Assembly: GCF_007280555.1 (NCBI RefSeq)
Contig: NZ_VKDB01000003.1
Span: forward strand, 124,001 to 188,000
Reading direction: 5' to 3'
From: Deinococcus detaillensis
GTDB taxonomy: Bacteria > Deinococcota > Deinococci > Deinococcales > Deinococcaceae
Length of the DNA: 64,000 nt
The notes under the pieces are model-generated. The model was not told where the DNA came from. It did not search any database and worked only from the letters and a program-made list of their open reading frames with translations. Below, piece by piece: positions 18,951 through 28,689 of the stretch (position 1 is its first letter; each line of letters opens with the position of its first letter). The position numbers and the translations under genes were made by a program.

Positions 18951-19739
18951 CTAGGGATTGGAGTCGCTCGGCGGCAAAAAAGTTCCCAGCGGGCCAGGGT
19001 CACTGCGCTTGACGCTGCTCAGCGAAGTCTTGAGAACGCCCGTGTCGAGGTTGCCGACCAGCCACACGAAGCTGTCCCCAACCTTGCGCGAGGCCACGCC
19101 CGCCGCCGCCTTGACGCCTTTGGGGGCCATCACCAAAGCCACCACATTGATGCCGTCGCTGAGGTTGAGCTGCGTGCCCGTTTTACGCTGGCCCACGCCC
19201 GCCGCCACAAAGCCCGCTGGTAAGTTCAACCCGGGCAGGGCCAGGCTCAGCGCCTGCGGCAAACCGGCCAGCAGTTCTGCTTTGATGGGGGCGGCGCGTT
19301 TTTGCAACTTGACGGCGCTCAGCAGCTCGGCGCGGCGGGCCAAGCTGCCGTCCGCGCTGCGCTCCTCGTAGGCCAGCGGCACATTCCAGCTCACGTCCAC
19401 CCAGACGCGCCAGCTTGCCGCCGCGCCGAGTTTGGGCGTGAGGCTAAAGACCTGGGTCGAGCGGCCCGCTACCGTTTCAGCGGCTTCCCGCTTCACCATG
19501 AAGTTTTGCCGCAGCAGCTTGGGATACACCTTGATCGGCGGCAGACTCTGGGCCTGACGAACCGGCGGATCACGCGGCGGAAAAATGACCGTGATGCTGG
19601 TCTCGCCCCGCACCGCAAACCTGAGACTTTTGTTGAGGGCGCTCAGCAGGGTGTCCATATCGCTGGGCGGGGTCGCGGTTTGAGCGGCGGCCAACCCGCT
19701 CAAGAGTACAGTCAGCGAAGCGAGGCTGGGCTTCACCAC
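18951..19739 (-). CDS. MucB/RseB-like (LolA-fold) periplasmic protein
   Basis: 262 residues with a signal peptide ending AAAQTA near residue 22. The body is predicted beta-rich (LRFAVRGETSITVIFPP, STQVFSLTPK, WRVWVDVSWNVPLAYEERS, SFVWLVGNL). The WRVWVD...PLAYE strand pair matches the core of RseB/MucB and outer-membrane lipoprotein-sorting folds. The GTG start overlaps the anti-sigma stop by 7 bases, so it belongs to the sigma operon and probably binds the extracytoplasmic part of the anti-sigma protein or a lipid signal (inference). Confidence 0.7.
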   Translation of the reverse strand: MVKPSLASLTVLLSGLAAAQTATPPSDMDTLLSALNKSLRFAVRGETSITVIFPPRDPPVRQAQSLPPIKVYPKLLRQNFMVKREAAETVAGRSTQVFSLTPKLGAAASWRVWVDVSWNVPLAYEERSADGSLARRAELLSAVKLQKRAAPIKAELLAGLPQALSLALPGLNLPAGFVAAGVGQRKTGTQLNLSDGINVVALVMAPKGVKAAAGVASRKVGDSFVWLVGNLDTGVLKTSLSSVKRSDPGPLGTFLPPSDSNP

Positions 19740-20098
19740 TCACCACCCAGTGCCGAGCTGTAGGCGTCGTAAGCCGCGCTGCTGGCTAAAGGTTGTGAGG
19801 CCACCAAATCCGTGCTGGACGAATCCATACTGGGTGAGTTCAGGTGAGGCGCGGGCCGCAGCACCAGCAGCCCGCCAAAGAGGGCGGCGGCGGCCAGCAA
19901 AGTCGGCCACCAAGTGGCCCGGCGTCTGGTCAAAGTAAGGAGAGGCGGAGCCTGGGGCAACAAAGCTTGGCGACTCAAAAATCGCTCTGCTGCGCCTGCG
20001 TCGGCTGAGCTGGGCTGCCGCACTTCAGCGAACAGCGCGTCTAGCGTGAAGTCATCTGAATCGTCAAAGTCTTTGGGCAGGGAAGAGGGCGGTTTCAT
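19733..20098 (-). CDS. Putative membrane anti-sigma factor
   Basis: 121 residues. A polar, acidic cytoplasmic part (1-60), one membrane segment [18 protein letters not shown] (about 63-80) and a short Ser/Ala-rich periplasmic tail ending GGEW. There is no zinc-binding HxxxCxxC motif, so it is not a ZAS-type anti-sigma; the call rests on topology and on the ATGA overlap with the ECF sigma gene. Confidence 0.65.
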   Translation of the reverse strand: MKPPSSLPKDFDDSDDFTLDALFAEVRQPSSADAGAAERFLSRQALLPQAPPLLTLTRRRATWWPTLLAAAALFGGLLVLRPAPHLNSPSMDSSSTDLVASQPLASSAAYDAYSSALGGEW

Positions 20099-20673
20099 GG
20101 CTTGACTCCTTGTTTCGGCGTGGGGTGTTTGGCGCTTTGCGGCACGTCCCAGCGCCCCTTGATAAGTTCGCGCAGTGTTGCCCGTCCCCGACTGATTCTG
20201 GATTTGACGGTGCCGAGTTCAACGCCCAGCACCTCGGCAATCTCCGAGTAGTCCAGCCCGGCCAGCTCGCGCAAAGTCACCGCCTCCCGCACGCCTTCTG
20301 GAAGTTGCTGCATGGCCCACGCCAGCAACTCGCGCAGTTGGGCCTGTTCGGTGCTGCGGGCGGGGTCGTGGTGGGCGGCGGGTTCGGGCCAGTCGTCCAG
20401 GGCGTCCGGCTGCTTTTTTCTGAGCGCCGCCGAGCAGGCATTCAGGGTGATGCGGTGCAGCCAGGTGCTGAATTTGGCGTCTCCCCGGAAGCTGCCCAGG
20501 TTTTTATGTACGCTGACAAACACCTCCTGCACCACGTCGTCGGCGCTGCTGCTGCCCACCACGCTGGCGGCCAAGCGGTGAACGGCGGCAGCGTGGCGGC
20601 GCAGCAACGTCTCAAAGGCAGCCGTGTCGGAATGGGCCAAGCGAATGAGTTGTTCATCGGTGTAGTCGTCCAT
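20095..20673 (-). CDS. ECF sigma factor (sigma-70 region 2 and 4)
   Basis: 192 residues. Region 2 includes [20 protein letters not shown] and [20 protein letters not shown] (about 46-85), the -10 recognition helix. Region 4 includes [40 protein letters not shown] and [10 protein letters not shown] (about 118-168), the -35 helix-turn-helix. The order sigma / membrane protein / MucB-like resembles the RpoE-RseA-RseB arrangement. Overlap ATGA couples it to the anti-sigma gene. It probably controls its own operon and perhaps the following envelope genes. Confidence 0.9.
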   Translation of the reverse strand: MDDYTDEQLIRLAHSDTAAFETLLRRHAAAVHRLAASVVGSSSADDVVQEVFVSVHKNLGSFRGDAKFSTWLHRITLNACSAALRKKQPDALDDWPEPAAHHDPARSTEQAQLRELLAWAMQQLPEGVREAVTLRELAGLDYSEIAEVLGVELGTVKSRISRGRATLRELIKGRWDVPQSAKHPTPKQGVKP

Positions 20674-20751
20674 CGGGCTTGTTATCCATGCGGCGGCCTA
20701 CGGTGAGCGCCTTATGTTTTAGAGTCGGGCCAGCTGCCAAAAGTTCCCTGC

Positions 20752-20757
20752 TACTCT
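20752..20757 (+). promoter_or_regulatory. -10 hexamer of a leaderless promoter
   Basis: TACTCT ends 7 bases before the GTG at 20765 of the phosphotransferase gene. Confidence 0.4.
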
Positions 20758-20764
20758 AAACCCC

Positions 20765-21571
20765 GTGCTGAACTCCCCGCCTGAACTGAGCTTGCCCACC
20801 GAACTGAAAAGGGTGCTGCCCGCCGCCCGCTGGCAAGACGTGTCGGGCGATTCGGGAGCGTGGGTGTGGCAAAGTCAAAAGTACGTGGTCAAGGTGCAGC
20901 CGCTTGGACGGCTCGAAAGCCTGCGAACCGAGCAGACCAAACTGCGCTGGCTCTCGGGCCGCTTGCCGGTGCCGCAGATTGTCGGGTACGCCACCGACGA
21001 GCAAAGTGAGTACCTCGCCACCGCCCGGTTGCCCGGTTTGCCGATGCACCACCCCGACGCCCTGCTGCACGCGCTCCGCAACGCTGACTTGCTGGCCCGC
21101 GCTCTCCGGGAGCTTCATAGCTTACCCATCCGCGAATGCCCCTTTAACCAAAGTCTGGCGCTCAAGCTGCGCCAAGCCCGCGAACGGGCGGAGCTGGGCT
21201 TGGTGGACGAAACAGACTTTGATGCTGAGCGGCTGGGTCAGTTGGGACTGGGTCAATTGAGGGTGGGCCAATCGGCAGAACAAGTCCTCAAGTATTTGGT
21301 CAAATCGCGGCCCGCCACCGAAGATGTGGTCGTCACACACGGCGACGCTTGCTTGCCCAATTTTTTGGTGTCGGGCGAAGTGGTCGAAGGCCTGATTGAC
21401 GTGGGCCGCCTCGGCATCGCGGATCGCCACCAGGATTTGGCACTGGCCCAGCGCAGCCTGATCCGCAACGCGGGCGATGAGGCCGCCGAACACTTTTTGG
21501 ACGTTTACGGGCGGCAGTGGGTGGACGCAAGCAAGCTGGCGTATTACCAAATTTTAGACGAATTGTTTTGA
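20765..21571 (+). CDS. Aminoglycoside 3'-phosphotransferase homologue
   Basis: 268 residues, the size of APH(3') enzymes (about 264). Kinase-fold residues are all in place: K43 (VVKVQ), E56 (RTEQTKL), the Brenner motif [10 protein letters not shown] with D194 and N199, and the metal-binding D212 in [20 protein letters not shown]. The GVGRLGxADRxxDLA block is diagnostic for APH(3'). It could phosphorylate kanamycin-type drugs or a related natural substrate; no mobile element or second resistance gene is adjacent, so it appears resident in the chromosome. Confidence 0.85.
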   Translation: MLNSPPELSLPTELKRVLPAARWQDVSGDSGAWVWQSQKYVVKVQPLGRLESLRTEQTKLRWLSGRLPVPQIVGYATDEQSEYLATARLPGLPMHHPDALLHALRNADLLARALRELHSLPIRECPFNQSLALKLRQARERAELGLVDETDFDAERLGQLGLGQLRVGQSAEQVLKYLVKSRPATEDVVVTHGDACLPNFLVSGEVVEGLIDVGRLGIADRHQDLALAQRSLIRNAGDEAAEHFLDVYGRQWVDASKLAYYQILDELF

Positions 21572-21945
21572 TGTGAAGCGGTGTTCTAAAGATTTCTCCC
21601 TTGAAACGCGACGGCAAAATAAAAACAGTTCACGGCTGCACAATAATTGAGAAGCTATTTTTTATTGCCCGGAAGATTCCGGTAAGTATGGGTCTTAATT
21701 TTAATTTAGCTCACCTTTAGAAGTGGCTAAGGGTGGCAAATGTCCTTATTGAACAGCCGCCCAGTCAGGTAAACTAAAGAAACCAAAAGTAGTCGGTCAC
21801 ATCAGTTACGCGTTTATTCGCTCGTGTGAGAAAACCGCAGGCTTGCTCAAGGCAAGTCGCAGGGGCAGTGTTCTACCTAGGCGTCGGGCTTCAATCAGAA
21901 GTCCAGTACAGCATTCAATTCTAAAGTTAAATGAGGAGATTCACA
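21572..21945. other. AT-rich intergenic stretch, long leader of the 65-aa gene
   Basis: 374 bases without a convincing gene; 21661-21720 has 22 G/C of 60. TTGAAC at about 21755 followed 15 bases later by TAAACT could be a promoter, giving a leader of about 155 bases. A CTTGC-N5-GCAAG hairpin lies near 21841-21856. No known riboswitch family was recognised. Confidence 0.4.
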
Positions 21946-22143
21946 ATGTCTCAAATCACTTGCACATGGGTTCCGGGAACCACAGACACCGTTCGTCTCA
22001 GCACCATTCAAAAAACCCTTAAATTGCCGCTGCGCCAAATAAAAACCTTGTGGGGCGAACAGGCCATCAAAGACTTGTATTTGCGGGGACGCTTTTCAAA
22101 AAGCATTACCCAAGCTGAACTCGATCAGTTGATGAAGGCTTAA
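21946..22143 (+). CDS. Orphan 65-aa protein in an AT-rich patch
   Basis: GAGGAG 7 bases before the ATG at 21946 and a strong terminator downstream support expression. The protein reads as a short beta-like N-terminus (ITCTWVPGTTDTVRLS) followed by two helices (IQKTLKLPLRQIKTLWGEQA and TQAELDQLMKA) separated by a basic turn (LRGRFSK). This could be a small helix-turn-helix or RNA-binding protein, but no family is recognised. Codons aaa, att and aaa-rich runs differ from the flanking genes. Confidence 0.6.
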   Translation: MSQITCTWVPGTTDTVRLSTIQKTLKLPLRQIKTLWGEQAIKDLYLRGRFSKSITQAELDQLMKA

Positions 22144-22174
22144 AACTAAAACTTGCTCCAGCCCTCAAAACGAA

Positions 22175-22207
22175 GTGGGAGCCAAGCAATGCGGCTTCCA
22201 CTTTTTT
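22175..22207 (+). terminator. Rho-independent terminator
   Basis: GTGGGAGCC and GGCTTCCAC form a 9-bp stem (one G-U) with a 9-base loop, followed by six T. Confidence 0.85.
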
Positions 22208-22321
22208 GTTGCCCCGCTTCGCTGTCCAGTCTGTGGGGCCTGACGATTCTCTGATGCCCTCTTAAGCATTCCTCACGCTCGGCTAAGGGGAGATCATCTC
22301 CTGAGCGGCATACTGCTCTTC

Positions 22322-24823
22322 ATGATGAATCTTAAACGCGGAATGCTTCTTCTCGGTGCGGCGCTCTCGGTGGCGAGCGTGACCGACGCCTCGGCGGGCC
22401 GGCTCTCAGCCTCGCTCCTTGCCAAAGCCCGTGCGGGCGACAATACCCCCACCGGTGTGATCGTGCGCTTCAGCGTGTCCAACAACGCTCAGGGCCGCCA
22501 AGTCTTCAAGAACTTGCGTGTTCAGCTTCAAAGCAGCCTCGCCAAGCTGGGGCCAGCAGCGGGCTTTGTCACCGACGCCCTGAAGAAAAACGGCGCGGAG
22601 TTGTGGCTCGATCAGTCGATTTACCTCAAGCTCTCGCCGGTGCAGGCTCGTGTGCTCTCCAGCTTGCCGATCGTGGACGAGATTTTCGAGAATTTCAAAG
22701 TGCAGATTCCCAAAGCGCAGGCGCTCAGTGCGGCCAGTGCGCCGACAGGTGTGCCGTACCACCTTCAGGCCATCGGCGCAAAAGAAGCTCAGGCGGCTGG
22801 CTTCAAGGGGCAGGGCGTGCGCATCGGGCACCTTGACACCGGCATCGATCCCAACTCGCCCGAATACAAAGGCAAGATTCTCAATTACGCCGAGTTCAAT
22901 GAAGACGGCGACAGGGTTCAGAGCAGTCAGCCGCACGACAGCGCCCAGCACGGCACCCACACGGCGGGCCTGCTGGTGGGCAACACGGTGGGTGTGGCTC
23001 CCGACGCCAAGCTGATCAGCGCTCTGGTGTTGCCGGACGGCTCCGGCACTTTTGCACAGGTCATTGCCGGAATGCAGTGGGTGCTCGACCCCGACAACAA
23101 CGCCGACACCAACGACGGCGCGAACGTGGTCAGCATGAGCCTCGGTCTGCCCGGCACTTATCAGGAATTCGTCTTGCCAGTTCAGAACATGCTCAAGGCC
23201 GGCGTGGTTCCGGTGTTTGCTATCGGTAACTTCGGCCCCACTGCCAGCAGCACCGGCAGCCCCGGCAACATTCCCGACGTGATCGGCGTGGGCGCGGTGG
23301 ACAAAGACGGCAACGTGGCTTCGTTCAGCAGCCGTGGCCCGGTGGCCTGGACAGGCGCGTACAGCGGCGTGTTTACCAAGCCCGACATCGCCGCGCCGGG
23401 TGTGGCGATTACCAGCAGCTTTCCCGGCGGCGGCTACGGCTCGCTCTCCGGCTCCTCGCAGGCCGCTCCCATCGCGGCGGGCGCGGTGGCTGTGATGCTG
23501 GGGGCCAAGCCCGGCACCAGCGTGGACGCCATCAAGCAGGCGCTGTATTCGAGCGCTTCCAACAACGGCCAGAAAAACAACAACACCGGCTACGGCGAAA
23601 TCAGCTTGCCCAAAGCGCTGGGCAAGCTGGGCGTGAATGTCTCGGCCCCGGCTCCTGCGCCGGCTCCAACTCCCGCGCCTACGCCCGCCCCCACGCCGAC
23701 TCCAGCACCCACGCCCACTCCTGCTCCGGCCCCAGCGCCAACACCCACACCGACGCCCGCTCCAACGCCGACGCCTGCACCCACTCCAACCCCCACGCCG
23801 CCTCCGGCCAACACCAACAACGTGGTGCCGCCGGTCGGCTACACCTTCTGCGCTCCTGAGGGCGGAGCCTGCAACTTCAGCGGCGAGCGCCTGGCCGCTT
23901 TCGGCGCAAATGGACGCTACCTCTCCGGCACCGCCACTGACGGCTTCAAATGCACGGTGGCCGAGTGGGGATCTGATCCGGTGCCCGGCGCGGCCAAAGC
24001 CTGCTTCCTGAAACCCGCTGCCAACACCGCTCCTGCTCCGGCCCCAGCACCCGCACCGACGCCCGCGCCCAAGCCGCCGACCTCCGGCAAAAAGCCCAGC
24101 GTGCTGCTGGTCGATGATGATCTCGGCCAAGGCCCCGACGTGACGGCGGCCCTGCGCGACGCGGTGAAAGCCAACGCCTCAGGCGCGTTTCGCTGGGACG
24201 TGCAGACCCAGGGCGCAGTGCCGCTGAGCGAAATGAAAAAGTACGACGTGGTGCTGTGGCTCAGCGGTGAGCAGTACAGCAACACCGTCACGGCCGCTGA
24301 TCAGCAGAACTTGCAGCAGTATCTGACGGGCGGCGGCAGATTGATCCTTAGCGGCCAAGACATCGGCTACGACATCGGCGCGACCAGCTTTTACCGTGAC
24401 GTGCTCAAGACCCAGTTCATCTCCGACTCGTCCGGCACGCCCAAATTTGTCACCAGCGGTGTGTTGGGCAACGTGGCCTACACCCTCAACGCCGACGGCA
24501 GCGCCAAAAACCAGGTTTACCCCGACGTGATCTCCGACATCGGCAGCGGCGTGGTGGCCGGCTCTTACGGCAGCGCTGGAGCCACCGCTGGCACACTTCA
24601 GGCCCAAAGCATTCAGGGTGACAGCAACCGCAGCCGCGTTCAGGCCAAGAGCAGCAAACCCTCACCGGTGCGTGCCCAATCGGCGGGCCAAGATGCCGGG
24701 GCCATCGTGCTCAACGACGCAGGGCGCTACCGCACCGCCACCATGGGATTTGGATTGGAAGGCCTCTCGCCCGCTGCCCGTTCCAGCCTCCTCAAAGCGA
24801 CTTTCGAGTGGTTGATGCGCTGA
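22322..24823 (+). CDS. Secreted subtilisin-like serine protease with C-terminal accessory domains
   Basis: 833 residues. A signal peptide (cleavage near ASA, residue 25) and a propeptide (to about 140) precede the S8 catalytic domain with D172 (HLDTGID), H210 (HGTHTAG), oxyanion N303 (IGNFG) and S379 (SGSSQAAP, in place of GTSMA). A Pro/Ala/Thr linker covers about 441-503. A four-cysteine domain follows ([26 protein letters not shown]), like small carbohydrate- or wall-binding modules, then a second short linker and a flavodoxin/GATase-like domain ([30 protein letters not shown]). CATACT 7 bases before the ATG could be a leaderless -10. Terminated at 24841. Confidence 0.9.
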   Translation: MMNLKRGMLLLGAALSVASVTDASAGRLSASLLAKARAGDNTPTGVIVRFSVSNNAQGRQVFKNLRVQLQSSLAKLGPAAGFVTDALKKNGAELWLDQSIYLKLSPVQARVLSSLPIVDEIFENFKVQIPKAQALSAASAPTGVPYHLQAIGAKEAQAAGFKGQGVRIGHLDTGIDPNSPEYKGKILNYAEFNEDGDRVQSSQPHDSAQHGTHTAGLLVGNTVGVAPDAKLISALVLPDGSGTFAQVIAGMQWVLDPDNNADTNDGANVVSMSLGLPGTYQEFVLPVQNMLKAGVVPVFAIGNFGPTASSTGSPGNIPDVIGVGAVDKDGNVASFSSRGPVAWTGAYSGVFTKPDIAAPGVAITSSFPGGGYGSLSGSSQAAPIAAGAVAVMLGAKPGTSVDAIKQALYSSASNNGQKNNNTGYGEISLPKALGKLGVNVSAPAPAPAPTPAPTPAPTPTPAPTPTPAPAPAPTPTPTPAPTPTPAPTPTPTPPPANTNNVVPPVGYTFCAPEGGACNFSGERLAAFGANGRYLSGTATDGFKCTVAEWGSDPVPGAAKACFLKPAANTAPAPAPAPAPTPAPKPPTSGKKPSVLLVDDDLGQGPDVTAALRDAVKANASGAFRWDVQTQGAVPLSEMKKYDVVLWLSGEQYSNTVTAADQQNLQQYLTGGGRLILSGQDIGYDIGATSFYRDVLKTQFISDSSGTPKFVTSGVLGNVAYTLNADGSAKNQVYPDVISDIGSGVVAGSYGSAGATAGTLQAQSIQGDSNRSRVQAKSSKPSPVRAQSAGQDAGAIVLNDAGRYRTATMGFGLEGLSPAARSSLLKATFEWLMR
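23643..23810 (+). repeat. Low-complexity Pro/Ala/Thr-encoding repeat
   Basis: Imperfect tandem GCx-CCx-ACx-CCx hexa/dodecamer units encode the linker of the subtilase. Codon third positions vary, so the units are not identical at DNA level. A shorter copy occurs near 24028-24075. Confidence 0.8.
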
Positions 24824-24840
24824 GTGAAGTTGTTTTAAGC

Positions 24841-24872
24841 AAGGCCCGCTTTCCAATTGGAAGGCGGGCCTT
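24841..24872 (+). terminator. Rho-independent terminator
   Basis: AAGGCCCGCTTTCC, loop AATT, GGAAGGCGGGCCTT (one G-U pair), followed by TTTTCTTTT. It separates the subtilase from the convergent histidine kinase gene. Confidence 0.85.
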
Positions 24873-24898
24873 TTCTTTTGGGGTGTAGACGCCTGTGC

Positions 24899-26509
24899 TC
24901 ACGCCACGTCGTCGTCCACCAGCGCCATGCGGCCTTTGGACAGCCAGACGTTGACGGTGGTGCCGCGCCCGACCTCACTTTCAAACCAGATTCGCCCGCC
25001 GTGTGCGTCCACGATGCTGCGCGCAATCGCTAAGCCCAGCCCCGCGCCGCCCTGATCGCGGCTGCGCGATTCTTCCACCCGGTAAAAGCGGTCAAACAAC
25101 CGCTCCAAATGCTCTGGGGCAATGCCGGGGCCGTCGTCGCTGACACTCATCTGCACGCCGCTCTCGCCGCTTTCACCGGTAGCCAAGCGGCTGCTCAGCT
25201 CCACTCGGCTGGCTCCGGCTTTCAGCGCGTTGCTGACCAAGTTGATAATCACCTGCTTGAGCCGGTCAGGATCGCCCTCGAGCGCGTCGTCGCTGCCGCT
25301 AACCTTGAGTTCGGCATGCTGGGCCTGAGCCAGCGGCTGGAGTTCGCGGGCAATGTCGCCCAGCAGCAACTTGGGCAGCACCGGCTGACGGCGCAGGGTC
25401 ATCACTCCGCCGTCCGAGCGGGCCAGTTCGAGCAGGCTGCTGATCAAGTTGGTGAGGCGCTCGGCCTCGCTGCGAATGATGGTCAAGCTCTCGCGCTGGC
25501 CCTCGCTGGGGTTGGTGCGCCTCAGCAGGTAACTGGCGTGGCCGCTGATGGCCGTGACCGGCGTGCGCAGTTCGTGGCTGGCGTCGGAGGTAAAGCGGCG
25601 CTGAGCTTCAAATGAGCCTTCCAATCGGCCCAGCATCCGGTTGAGCGCCAGCGCTAGGGCCTGCACCTCGTCGCGGGTCTTGGGCTCCGGCACGCGGGCG
25701 CTGAGGTTTTGGCCGCCGATCTGCTCGGCTGCCCTCTGCACCTGAATCAGCGGCCTGAGCGCTTGCCCCGAGAGCAGATACGCGCCCACGCTGCTGACGA
25801 TCAGCCCGCCCACGAACAACACCAGCATCAGCGAGCGCAGGCGGTCGAGCGTGTCGTAGGTCGGCTGAAGGTTGCGCCCCACATAAATCAGCGCCGCCTG
25901 GGTCAGCGGAGAATTGTCGCCGGTCGCGTAGCCGGTTTGCACCTCGGCCAGCCGCACATAAACTTGGGTGGGCACCGGTTCGTCAAAGGCGGCTCGGGTC
26001 GGCGCGGTGATTTCAAGGCCGCGCGAAGGATCATCGAGGAGCTGGGCAAACTCGGCGTCACTGAGCTGAACCGGAGCGTTGGGATCAATGCCGACGGTCA
26101 ACCGACTTTGCGCGGCGGTGGCCTGCATAAACCCCAGTTCGGCGGCGCGTTCGGCGGGGCTGCCCTGCATCATGCTCTGGATGTCGTCGATGCTGGTGGT
26201 AAGCCCCTCGATTTGAATGCGGTAATTGGGAAAATTCTGGCGCAGCGCTGAGAGCGTGGGGCCGTTGGTGTCGCCGGAATCGCTGCCGAACCCCGAGCTG
26301 CCCAGTCGTCCGAGCGGATTGGCCGGACTAAACGGCGTGGTGGGTAAAACAAGACGGTTGATCTGGCCGAAGACATTTTTCTCCAAGTCGTCTTTGATGC
26401 TGCCGATGAGGCGGGTTTGCATAAAGCTGAGCACCAACACCGCCAGCAAAAACAGCAGCGCCGTGAGCAGCACCGTATAAAAAAGCGTCAGCCGCCCGCG
26501 CAGGGTCAT
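24899..26509 (-). CDS. Sensor histidine kinase (HAMP-HisKA-HATPase)
   Basis: 536 residues. TM1 at about 9-30, an extracytoplasmic sensor region 31-225, TM2 at about 226-247, then HAMP. The dimerisation helix has FTSDASHELRTPVTAIS with phospho-accepting H312. The ATPase domain shows the N-box IINLVSNALKAGA, the G1 box DDGPGIAPEHLERLFDRFYR and the G2 box GAGLGLAIARSIVDAHGG. It follows its response regulator by 100 bases on the same strand. The sensor region has no recognisable ligand-binding motif. Confidence 0.92.
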   Translation of the reverse strand: MTLRGRLTLFYTVLLTALLFLLAVLVLSFMQTRLIGSIKDDLEKNVFGQINRLVLPTTPFSPANPLGRLGSSGFGSDSGDTNGPTLSALRQNFPNYRIQIEGLTTSIDDIQSMMQGSPAERAAELGFMQATAAQSRLTVGIDPNAPVQLSDAEFAQLLDDPSRGLEITAPTRAAFDEPVPTQVYVRLAEVQTGYATGDNSPLTQAALIYVGRNLQPTYDTLDRLRSLMLVLFVGGLIVSSVGAYLLSGQALRPLIQVQRAAEQIGGQNLSARVPEPKTRDEVQALALALNRMLGRLEGSFEAQRRFTSDASHELRTPVTAISGHASYLLRRTNPSEGQRESLTIIRSEAERLTNLISSLLELARSDGGVMTLRRQPVLPKLLLGDIARELQPLAQAQHAELKVSGSDDALEGDPDRLKQVIINLVSNALKAGASRVELSSRLATGESGESGVQMSVSDDGPGIAPEHLERLFDRFYRVEESRSRDQGGAGLGLAIARSIVDAHGGRIWFESEVGRGTTVNVWLSKGRMALVDDDVA

Positions 26510-26609
26510 GCGGGCGGCCTAACGAAGTGAAAGTGAACCGGGAAGCGGACAAGCATATCCGCCAGTATAGAAGGTTGGATGAGTGTTTCTCAGGAGCGGC
26601 TGGAGCGCT

Positions 26610-27287
26610 TTATTCCTCGCGCAGCACGTAGCCGACGCCGCGCACCGTGTGAATCAGGCGGCGCTCGCTGCCCTCTTCGAGTTTGCGGCGCAGGTAGCCG
26701 ATGTACACGTCCACCACGTTGCTGCCCCCAGTGTATTCGGGCCAGACTTTTTCTTCAATTTCAAAGCGGCTAAACACCTTGCCGGGGTTGCGGGCCAGAA
26801 GTTCGAGCAATTCAAATTCCTTGGCCGACAACTCCACGCGCCGCCCGCCCCTGAAGATCTCGCGCCCGTCGAGGTTCATCACCAAATCGGCCACCCGCAC
26901 TTCGCCGGTCACGGCAGGGTTGACGCGGCGCAGGTGAGCGCGGACACGGGCCAGCAACTCCTCAATCGAAAACGGCTTGATCAAGTAGTCGTCCGCGCCG
27001 GAGTCCAGTCCTTCCACCTTGTCCTGAATGCCGTCTTTGGCCGTCAAAATGATGATCGGGGTGTTGCTGGTCTTGCGGACGCGGCGGGCCACTTCGAGGC
27101 CGTCAAGGACGGGCAGCATCAAATCGAGGATCACCAGATCGGGGTTGACTTCGCGGAATTTGGACAGGCCGGTGACGCCGTCAAAGGCCACCTCGGTGGC
27201 GTAGCCTTCGGCGGCCAACTCCAGCTCAATAAAGCGGGCGATATCTTTTTCGTCTTCAATGACGAGTACCAAGGGCTTGCGTTCCAT
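26610..27287 (-). CDS. OmpR/PhoB-family response regulator
   Basis: 225 residues. Receiver domain with acidic pair E11/D12, phospho-acceptor D55 (LVILDLMLP), T82-type switch (ILTAKD) and K104 (LIKPFS). The C-terminal winged helix (about 130-222) ends with [16 protein letters not shown] and [12 protein letters not shown], as in OmpR/PhoB. Partner of the kinase encoded just downstream. TACTGT 6 bases before the ATG suggests a leaderless message. Confidence 0.93.
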   Translation of the reverse strand: MERKPLVLVIEDEKDIARFIELELAAEGYATEVAFDGVTGLSKFREVNPDLVILDLMLPVLDGLEVARRVRKTSNTPIIILTAKDGIQDKVEGLDSGADDYLIKPFSIEELLARVRAHLRRVNPAVTGEVRVADLVMNLDGREIFRGGRRVELSAKEFELLELLARNPGKVFSRFEIEEKVWPEYTGGSNVVDVYIGYLRRKLEEGSERRLIHTVRGVGYVLREE

Positions 27288-27293
27288 GGCTCC

Positions 27294-27299
27294 ACAGTA
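27294..27299 (-). promoter_or_regulatory. -10 hexamer of a leaderless promoter
   Basis: On the minus strand TACTGT lies 6 bases before the ATG at 27287 of the response regulator. Confidence 0.45.
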
Positions 27300-27471
27300 C
27301 GGCGCATTCTCATGAGAAGGCCTGAGCGGGGCTTAACCACTTTTCATCTGAGCTGACCACTGCAATTTTCAGTGGGAGCGGACGCTATGTGTATCTCGAC
27401 CTCATTTTACTGGTTCGTTGCACCGCGCAGAGACGAAGAGACGTCTTGGTAAGCTGCCGAGACGAACAGGC

Positions 27472-28650
27472 TCAGGTTTCCGCTGCCTGCCGCACTGCTG
27501 CGGCCAAATACAAACTGCCCGCCACCAACAAGGTGCCGCCGCTGGGGGTGAGTTCCAGCGCCCGCTCGAAAGCGGTGAGCGGATTGGGCCACGCTTCGCC
27601 GCCGTATTGCCGCGCCAGCGCCGCCGGATCGCTGGCCAGGTCGCCGGGGGCGGTAAAGATGTACCGCTCGGCTTTACTCAGCAGCGGCGCGAGGGTGGCG
27701 GCGGTGTCGCGGCGGGCCAAGTTGCCGAACAGCAGCACGTCGGCCCCCGGCACGGCGGCTGCTAGGGCGGCGGCGGCGTGCGGGTTGTGAGCGCCGTCGA
27801 TCAGCACGGTTTTGCCGCCTACCACAAAGCGCTCCAAGCGGGCCGGATGCTTGGCTTCCAGCGCGGCGCTCACTCCCCCGCCGTACCCGAGCAGGCGCAA
27901 GGTCGCGGCGGCGAGGCTGGCATTTTCAAGTTGATGCGGCCCTGCTAAGTGCGGCGGGCGCGGCAAAGCAAACAGTTCGGGGTGGCTGTGCGGCGTAAAC
28001 AGGGGAGCGCCCCGCTCGGCCGCCACTTGCTCGGTGACGGCCAGCGCCTCGCCGCTTGCCGTGGTCAGCAGCGGCACGCCGCTCAGGGCCGCTCCGGCTT
28101 TGTCGCGGGCGATGCTGGCGATGTCCGGCCCCAGCGCTCCCGTGTGGTCGAGCGCCACATTTGTCAGCACCACCGCCGCTACCCTGCTCAGCGCCTGCGT
28201 GCCGTCCGAAACGCCGCCCACGCCCGCTTCCATCACTGCCCAGTCCACTTTGGCACGGGCAAAAGCGAGGCAGGCGAGGCCCAGAGTCAAATCAAAAAAA
28301 GCCGCGTCGGGAGCGTGCTGCTTTGCCCATATGATAAACTCGGCGGTCTGTTGCGCGTCCAGCTCTTGTCCACCTCTGCGGATGCGTTCTTCAAAGCGTA
28401 TCAGGTGCGGGCTGGTAAAGCGGCCCACGCTCACGCCGCTGCCCAGCAGCCCGGCTTCCAGCATGGCGCAGGTGCTGCCCTTGCCGTTGGTGCCGATCAC
28501 GCGAATGCTGCGAAAAGTCTGGTCGGGGTGGCCGAGTTGCGTAAGGAGGGCGCGGGAGCGCTCCGGCCCGCGTGCTTGGCCGCTGCGGGTGCGCGAGAAG
28601 AGCCAGTCGTAATCGGGCTGGGGTGTGGGAAAATCAGGGAGGGCAGACAT
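27472..28650 (-). CDS. folC: Folylpolyglutamate synthase / dihydrofolate synthase
   Basis: 392-residue Mur-ligase-type ATP-dependent enzyme adding glutamate to (dihydro)folates. The P-loop is VIGTNGKGST at 51-60, followed by the TSPHLIRFEERI folate-binding loop. VMEAGVGGVSD and VVLTNVALDHTGALG carry the Mg/glutamyl residues, and LIDGAHNPHAA is the C-terminal domain signature. It is slightly short relative to the 420-440 common in the family. It lies divergent to purE with only 39 bases between the starts. Confidence 0.92.
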   Translation of the reverse strand: MSALPDFPTPQPDYDWLFSRTRSGQARGPERSRALLTQLGHPDQTFRSIRVIGTNGKGSTCAMLEAGLLGSGVSVGRFTSPHLIRFEERIRRGGQELDAQQTAEFIIWAKQHAPDAAFFDLTLGLACLAFARAKVDWAVMEAGVGGVSDGTQALSRVAAVVLTNVALDHTGALGPDIASIARDKAGAALSGVPLLTTASGEALAVTEQVAAERGAPLFTPHSHPELFALPRPPHLAGPHQLENASLAAATLRLLGYGGGVSAALEAKHPARLERFVVGGKTVLIDGAHNPHAAAALAAAVPGADVLLFGNLARRDTAATLAPLLSKAERYIFTAPGDLASDPAALARQYGGEAWPNPLTAFERALELTPSGGTLLVAGSLYLAAAVRQAAET

Positions 28651-28675
28651 AGCTGGTTTATTGTGCCGTCTCCCG

Positions 28676-28681
28676 TATGCT
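28676..28681 (+). promoter_or_regulatory. -10 hexamer of purE, near-leaderless
   Basis: TATGCT ends 8 bases before the ATG at 28690 with no ribosome site between. Confidence 0.4.
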
Positions 28682-28689
28682 GAACGTCA

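Noticed and set aside
21572..21945. Riboswitch upstream of the 65-residue gene
   Set aside because: Compared from memory with c-di-GMP, cobalamin, SAM and manganese riboswitch cores; none of the conserved strings fits.
23643..23810. CRISPR-like or tandem repeat array
   Set aside because: The repetition encodes a Pro/Ala/Thr linker in frame with the protease; units are short, imperfect and lack spacers.
22406..24130. Long open frame antisense to the subtilase
   Set aside because: It is His/Arg/Gly/Val-rich, has no family motif, and mirrors the GC-rich codons and repeats of the real gene on the other strand.
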